Shown here piece after piece: positions 7,203-10,881 of a stretch of DNA of 10,881 nucleotides. The translations under genes were made by a program, and so were the position numbers. Within the stretch, counting starts at the first letter, position 1, and every line of letters begins with the position of its first letter. The stretch lies in assembly GCA_018399295.1 (NCBI GenBank), contig JAGYOO010000023.1, positions 1 through 10,881 of the forward strand, read 5' to 3'. The notes beneath the pieces were generated by a model. That model saw only the letters and a list, made by a program, of their open reading frames with translations. It made no database searches and had not been told where the DNA came from. Source of the stretch: Candidatus Omnitrophota bacterium. Lineage in GTDB: Bacteria > Omnitrophota > Gorgyraeia > B26-G9.

Positions 7203-7569
7203 TTTCTCCCCCCCCTTTTTTTCGAAGCTCTATCTTCAGTGTCTTTCCATCCTTGTTTAACACTACGCTGTCCCGATTAATTCTCAACACCTCCAGTCCG
7301 TACACCGCCTCTTGCTCCCGCACCGGTTTGCCGTTGATAATGGCCAGAGATCGTCCGGAGGGATCCCAGATAACCCCCTCCAGAACAATACTGTCAGTAT
7401 CAAAGCCGGCCTTGGCCCCGGGGAGAATGCGCCCGTCCCTGGTGACAAGTTCTTCTAACGGATCACGCCGGCCCTTACCATCATACTTAAAACCAGTGCC
7501 GTATGCCATAGGTGGCGCTGACAGCACGAATATTGTCAACAGCAGGATATTAACGAACCATCTGTTCAT
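7192..7569 (-). CDS. pilP: PilP-like pilus assembly protein
   Basis: PilP-type proteins link the inner-membrane PilN/PilO complex to the secretin PilQ across the periplasm. The 125-residue product has a signal peptide at about 1-24 (ILLLTIFVLSAPPMAYG). No cysteine is present at the cleavage site, so unlike many PilP proteins it does not appear to be a lipoprotein. The motif GKGRRDPLEEL is followed by a small beta domain (about 58-115) containing LEGVIWDPSGRSLAIINGKPV and VLRINRDSVVLNKDGKTL, typical of the PilP/GspC-like homology region. It is shorter than the usual 150-180 residues. The ATG at 7569 overlaps pilO by 20 nt and has a GAAGGAA ribosome site. The last codons run through an A7-G8 homopolymer (7208-7222) and encode KKGGGENGF. 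Confidence 0.85.
   Translation of the reverse strand: MNRWFVNILLLTIFVLSAPPMAYGTGFKYDGKGRRDPLEELVTRDGRILPGAKAGFDTDSIVLEGVIWDPSGRSLAIINGKPVREQEAVYGLEVLRINRDSVVLNKDGKTLKIELRKKGGGENGF
7208..7222 (-). repeat. A7-G8 homopolymer pair at the pilP/pilQ junction
   Basis: On the minus strand seven A residues are followed directly by eight G residues, then AGAAA and the pilQ ATG. The run serves three purposes at once: it encodes KKGGG near the end of PilP, it is the only visible ribosome site of pilQ, and it is a classic slippage-prone sequence. I traced the frames by hand. Loss of one base joins pilP to pilQ in a single frame, while gain of one base extends PilP by about 20 unrelated residues before a TAA. 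It could also be a place where the read length was miscounted. Confidence 0.9.
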
Positions 7570-8140
7570 AGATTCCTTCTTTCAGACAAAAAGCGGTGAC
7601 GTTAAGAAGAACGTGATGCCGCTCCGAATCAACCTCGCTTTTCTGCAGTTTTATCCCCGTAACCTTCATCAATCTGTCAGCTGACTCCAGATTGCTCACA
7701 AACCGTCCCAGCTGATGATACCCGCAATAGGCATCAACCATTATCGATATTTTTACATGAGTCTGGTCCGGGGAATCCACAGCGCGCCGGGGCTCAATAG
7801 CAACGATTTTGATATCCTGTTCTCTCCCCACCCGGGAGACATCCTCAAGAAACAGGGGAAATTCCTCCTGGCCGGGCACGGAACGCAGGTTGCTGCGGTA
7901 GGCATTAAGCAGCTGATCGCGCTCCTGTTCAAGGCTGGAAAAATTAAGCATCCCCTCCTCTACATCAATCAGAGTCTTCTTTTTTTCTCCGACTCTGGCA
8001 GATGAAGCCACTACTCCGCCAATCTGCGGCACGGTCACTAAAAGCAGGATTATCGCGCCCGCAGACAGCAAGACACGATAAAGCAGTTCCCGATTATTCA
8101 GGATGCGGTCGCGCAGTTCTTTCAAATAGATACCGTTCAA
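7550..8140 (-). CDS. pilO: PilO-like inner-membrane pilus assembly protein
   Basis: PilO is a bitopic inner-membrane protein that pairs with PilN in the alignment complex of type IV pili. The 196 residues show a short cytoplasmic N-terminus, one transmembrane helix at about 22-45 (VLLSAGAIILLLVTVPQIGGVV), a coiled-coil-prone stretch at about 50-85, and a periplasmic ferredoxin-like domain (about 90-190) with the PilO-type segment GYHQLGRFVSNLESADRLMKV. The start is a TTG at 8140 that overlaps the pilN stop by 4 nt (TTGA), preceded by GGGGAG, so pilO is probably translated by ribosomes finishing pilN. The end overlaps pilP by 20 nt. The call rests on topology, size and gene order as much as on sequence. 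Confidence 0.87.
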   Translation of the reverse strand: MNGIYLKELRDRILNNRELLYRVLLSAGAIILLLVTVPQIGGVVASSARVGEKKKTLIDVEEGMLNFSSLEQERDQLLNAYRSNLRSVPGQEEFPLFLEDVSRVGREQDIKIVAIEPRRAVDSPDQTHVKISIMVDAYCGYHQLGRFVSNLESADRLMKVTGIKLQKSEVDSERHHVLLNVTAFCLKEGIYEQMVR

Positions 8141-8760
8141 GGCTGGTTCTCCCCGTCTTTAAATAAACAGACTAAAGTAAAATCCATCACCTCTACCGGG
8201 CCGATTTTCCTCCGGAGAACCGACTCTAATTCGATATTCCTGAATTCGGCAAAAAAACGTTTATCCGCTTTTAATCCCCGGATAAGCTCGGTGATTACCG
8301 CCATCTCTTCATGCGTAACAGAAACCGCTGTCCCGTGCATGATCAGCCGTCGCGTTCCTCCGGTCTTGTTTCCCGCCCCAACAGTAATATTGGTTTTATC
8401 ATCCAGCATGATCTGACGGAACCATATCCCCGGCACCAGAAGATCACTGAGCAGATTAAGCTTTTCCGACCAGAAAAATTCTCGTTGGGCCAGCCCGTCA
8501 AAAAAAGAATTACCCTGCTTAAGCTGACTAATCTCGGTCCGGAGACTGGAAAGGCGGCTCTGTTCCTGCTGAAGCTGCCCCAGCCTGTTAGTCAGAATCC
8601 TGTCCTGCACCACACGGGTCAGGCTGAGAGCCGAGAATATAATAAACAGGAAAAGTAGCAACGCGTTAACTCCCAGCAGGATCTGATTTATCGGCAGGTC
8701 AGAACCGGGATTTGTGTTTTTCGGCCGATATTCTTCCGGTAGCAGGTTTATCCTTACCAT
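8137..8760 (-). CDS. pilN: PilN-like inner-membrane pilus assembly protein
   Basis: PilN binds cytoplasmic PilM through its N-terminus and PilO through its periplasmic part. The first residues, MVRINLLPEEYRP, carry the INLLP motif that docks into PilM. One transmembrane helix follows at about 27-47, then a coiled coil at about 52-82 (rich in Gln, Leu and Arg), then a periplasmic domain to residue 207. The ATG at 8760 shares one base with the pilM stop (TGATG) and has GAGGGA upstream, so pilM and pilN are translated together. The length is typical for the family. Confidence 0.9.
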   Translation of the reverse strand: MVRINLLPEEYRPKNTNPGSDLPINQILLGVNALLLFLFIIFSALSLTRVVQDRILTNRLGQLQQEQSRLSSLRTEISQLKQGNSFFDGLAQREFFWSEKLNLLSDLLVPGIWFRQIMLDDKTNITVGAGNKTGGTRRLIMHGTAVSVTHEEMAVITELIRGLKADKRFFAEFRNIELESVLRRKIGPVEVMDFTLVCLFKDGENQP

Positions 8761-9791
8761 CAGCTTTCCCTCAATGCCAGTCCCGCAGCCACGGTGAACA
8801 GGGGTCCGACTTTGGCCAACTCTTCAATCTTTAATTCTTCGGAAACGACAAGCGACTGCAGAGGATTCCAGATCTCAACATCCAGCCCGAGAATACTGTT
8901 AAGGACCTTATCAACCCCTTTAAATTTCGCCGTCCCGCCTGTAAGATATATTTTCTGTACCGGCCCCTGCATCTGGCCTTCACAATAATTAATGGAAAGC
9001 TGGATCTCCCGGCACAGCGAATCAAGAACGGGTTTTACCGCGGTTATCAACTCTCCGTAACGATCTCCCGGATTTTGTTTGAATTCCTCCGCCTCGGATG
9101 CCGGCAGATCAAACACGTCCCTGATAACCTTATTCAGCGCGTTCCCTCCCATGGAGATATCCCGGTTGAAAAACGGCATCCCGTCCCGAAGCATGGTGGA
9201 ACTGGTAATGTCGGAACCGACATCCAGAACCGCAACCGTCCCCGTCTCCTGACGGGAGAGCAGGTTAAAGGAATTAAGAACCGCGAAGCTGTCGACATCG
9301 ATGATATTCGGAATCAGGCCGACATCACGCAGAAGCGATATCCGTTCTTCGATAACTTCCTTTCGCGCGGCGACCATAAGCACCGGCATGTTTTTTCCCG
9401 ACTTATCCGCTGTTTCAAGAGTCTGAAAATCGTAATTGACATCCTCCGGGCTGAACGGGATATACTTGCCGATCCCCAGTTTTAATGCCTTGCGCAGCTC
9501 TTCCCTGGTCATCTTCGGCATTTGAACGTACCGGACGATAACCGCCTGGCCGCTGATTGAGGTATTCACCCGCATCCCGGATATTCCCGCTTCCGAAAGA
9601 ATGCTTTTGATGATCTTACGCGGATCAGCATTGGAAGTCAACGGCGCCAGACGATAAAAGTCAAGCCGGGGAACTGACGCGGATGGTTCCCGGACAAGCC
9701 GGATTATCTTTATACTGGAACTGCCGATATCCAGCCCGAGAAACTCGCGCGGTTTCCGTTTAATAAATCTGTCCGCAATATTAAATTGCAT
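8760..9791 (-). CDS. pilM: PilM, actin-like cytoplasmic pilus assembly protein
   Basis: PilM is an FtsA-like nucleotide-binding protein that lines the cytoplasmic side of the pilus machine and holds the PilN tail. The 343 residues show actin-fold motifs in order: phosphate 1 FLGLDIGSSSIKIIRL (about 17-32), an SHS2-type insert including VQMPKMTREELRKAL and YIPFSPEDVNYDF (about 89-122), phosphate 2 VAVLDVGSDITSSTML (about 186-201), and the adenosine motif IYLTGGTAKFKGV (about 281-293). No membrane segment is present. The ATG at 9791 follows the previous gene by 31 bp and is preceded by a purine-rich AGAGGCGGGGA. As first of the tightly overlapping pilMNOPQ set, it supports the identity of the genes behind it. 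Confidence 0.96.
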   Translation of the reverse strand: MQFNIADRFIKRKPREFLGLDIGSSSIKIIRLVREPSASVPRLDFYRLAPLTSNADPRKIIKSILSEAGISGMRVNTSISGQAVIVRYVQMPKMTREELRKALKLGIGKYIPFSPEDVNYDFQTLETADKSGKNMPVLMVAARKEVIEERISLLRDVGLIPNIIDVDSFAVLNSFNLLSRQETGTVAVLDVGSDITSSTMLRDGMPFFNRDISMGGNALNKVIRDVFDLPASEAEEFKQNPGDRYGELITAVKPVLDSLCREIQLSINYCEGQMQGPVQKIYLTGGTAKFKGVDKVLNSILGLDVEIWNPLQSLVVSEELKIEELAKVGPLFTVAAGLALRES

Positions 9792-9822
9792 TACAAATCC
9801 CCGCCTCTATTTTCATTTCCGG

Positions 9823-10878
9823 TTAAACCTCTCTCCACGAGATGATCTGAAGGATCGAACTCGGATTTATTATAGTCCGGATCGCGTCCATGTACTCTTT
9901 ATGATACTCAACAAATATGGAGCCATTCAGCCGCACCCCATCACCGCCGCTCCACACACCGCCGAGGACATTCAGACCATTCCCGCCGCCATTAACCCGA
10001 AACTGACCAGTGGTGTACACACATCCGTCGATCTCTCCGCTTCCGTTAATTACGGTTTCTGATGTTTCATCCGGATCAGAAATAACGTCACCGACTACCA
10101 GCATAAACCCACCGATGTCGATGTTCCCGTTAAGCACGAGGTCTGTTTCAACGTATACAACATTCGGCATCCAGTTCAACGGATCAGGATCGGAAGTATC
10201 GTACCAGAAATCCTCAGGCAGTCTGCTTCCGGAGGCAATCTCTTCCGCGGTGTAAATATTATCCGAGCCATCGGCCTTTATCTGGGTCGCGGCAATCTGG
10301 CGCATGCCTTCAAAATCAAGTTTAATCAGCGGGCTTATATCCGGATCGGGAAAAGTCTCCCCCGTGAATAATACCGGATCAAGCGTACTGGGAACCATCG
10401 ATCCCCCGTACCGGATGTTACCATCGATCGTATAGGCTTTCCCAGTGATCCGAACATTTCCGGCGCTGTAAATCGCGTTCTCCCAGAAATTATCCGGCAG
10501 GTCCCGCTTGGCCACATACACTTCCAAGCTACGGGTGATCACCGGCTGAGCCTCATCCGGAGAGAACCCCTGACATTCGATCTTCCATTTCCGAAAAGGA
10601 TCCACGGTCAGTATCCGATAGGAATACTCTCCCTGTTTTTCTCCGGCAACAGAGTTCAGGACCGCGTTACTGACACCAGCCGTGATACCGGGTAATCCGG
10701 CAATCGCCCGGTCTACGCCCGCCTCGGCACAGTAAAAGGACCGAACCAGATGACGATGACGTTCACCGGCCCGTGCATCCCAAAAGGCCTTATAAAAAAA
10801 CATCCCGGAAAATACAAACAGAACACTGACGATAAGATAAGTCGTCAACAGGAGAATTCCCTTTTCATTCTTTATCAT
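9823..10878 (-). CDS. PilX-like pilus-associated protein with possible beta-helix C-terminal part
   Basis: The 351-residue product has an N-terminus like the PilX_N family: NEKGILLLTTYLIVSVLFVFSG, a short charged start and then a hydrophobic helix (about 8-28), followed by SFYCAEAGVDRAI at about 48-60. It could be cleaved after Gly7 by prepilin peptidase, but the usual glutamate at position +5 is absent. A middle domain precedes a C-terminal part (about 135-325) rich in short Gly/Asn/Val strands such as DLVLNGNIDIGGFMLVVGDV and GQFRVNGGGN; this pattern resembles bactofilin-like or right-handed beta-helix folds. It ends SWREV. The role is probably a minor pilin or pilus-tip protein placed ahead of pilMNOPQ, but this is inferred. 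The ATG at 10878 fits the family start, yet only 3 nt upstream are visible and the frame is open there, so a longer form cannot be excluded. Confidence 0.7.
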   Translation of the reverse strand: MIKNEKGILLLTTYLIVSVLFVFSGMFFYKAFWDARAGERHRHLVRSFYCAEAGVDRAIAGLPGITAGVSNAVLNSVAGEKQGEYSYRILTVDPFRKWKIECQGFSPDEAQPVITRSLEVYVAKRDLPDNFWENAIYSAGNVRITGKAYTIDGNIRYGGSMVPSTLDPVLFTGETFPDPDISPLIKLDFEGMRQIAATQIKADGSDNIYTAEEIASGSRLPEDFWYDTSDPDPLNWMPNVVYVETDLVLNGNIDIGGFMLVVGDVISDPDETSETVINGSGEIDGCVYTTGQFRVNGGGNGLNVLGGVWSGGDGVRLNGSIFVEYHKEYMDAIRTIINPSSILQIISWREV

Positions 10879-10881
10879 CGC

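Noticed and set aside
7192..7222. Programmed -1 frameshifting at the A AAA AAG heptamer in pilP
   Set aside because: The -1 frame ends at a TAA after about two dozen codons and does not lead into pilQ, so there is no obvious useful product. Only the one-base-loss frame joins the genes.
9792..9822. A possible promoter or terminator between the PilX-like gene and pilM
   Set aside because: The 31-bp gap holds a purine-rich ribosome site for pilM but no inverted repeat with a T-run and no pair of promoter elements. Read-through from the upstream gene is simpler.
1..10881. CRISPR arrays, tRNA or rRNA genes, insertion sequences or phage genes
   Set aside because: I found no regularly spaced repeats, no recognisable RNA genes, no terminal inverted repeats and no transposase, integrase or phage-type protein. 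Known genes cover nearly the whole window.

Overview
Every gene supported in this window lies on the minus strand, so it reads from right to left. The content is chromosomal and conserved, with no mobile element, CRISPR array, tRNA or rRNA seen. A secretin (PilQ) with a PilMNOP inner-membrane platform means a diderm (Gram-negative-type) bacterium. The order (short DUF2344)-rng-rplU-rpmA-obg-proB-proA is familiar from Desulfuromonadales-like and several candidate diderm phyla such as Omnitrophota. I cannot place the organism further from the sequence alone.

Region 1 (10878 down to 5451) is a type IV pilus or type II-like assembly operon. It holds a PilX-like pilus-associated protein with a Gly/Asn/Val-rich C-terminal part, then pilM, pilN, pilO, pilP and pilQ. 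From pilM onward the genes overlap by 1, 4, 20 and 11 nt, as expected for translationally coupled subunits of one complex. PilM is the cytoplasmic actin-like protein, PilN and PilO are bitopic inner-membrane proteins, PilP is the periplasmic connector and PilQ is the outer-membrane pore. A perfect 12-bp-stem intrinsic terminator (5386-5424) closes this unit.

Region 2 (5363 down to 1) is a housekeeping unit. It holds a half-length DUF2344 protein, ribonuclease G/E, ribosomal proteins L21 and L27, the ribosome-associated GTPase Obg, and the first two enzymes of proline synthesis (ProB and ProA). ProA runs off the left edge. Overlaps or short gaps (8 nt overlap, 60 bp, 24 bp, 10 bp, 8 nt overlap, 15 bp) suggest one transcript, perhaps with an extra promoter before rplU.

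The points most worth a second look are: an A7-G8 homopolymer at the pilP/pilQ junction, where losing one base would fuse the two genes in frame; the half-length DUF2344 gene squeezed between a strong terminator and rng; the long acidic tail with a basic tip on PilQ; and the unusual domain layout of the PilX-like protein. I found no convincing undescribed multi-gene system. The largest stretch without a gene is 87 bp (5364-5450).
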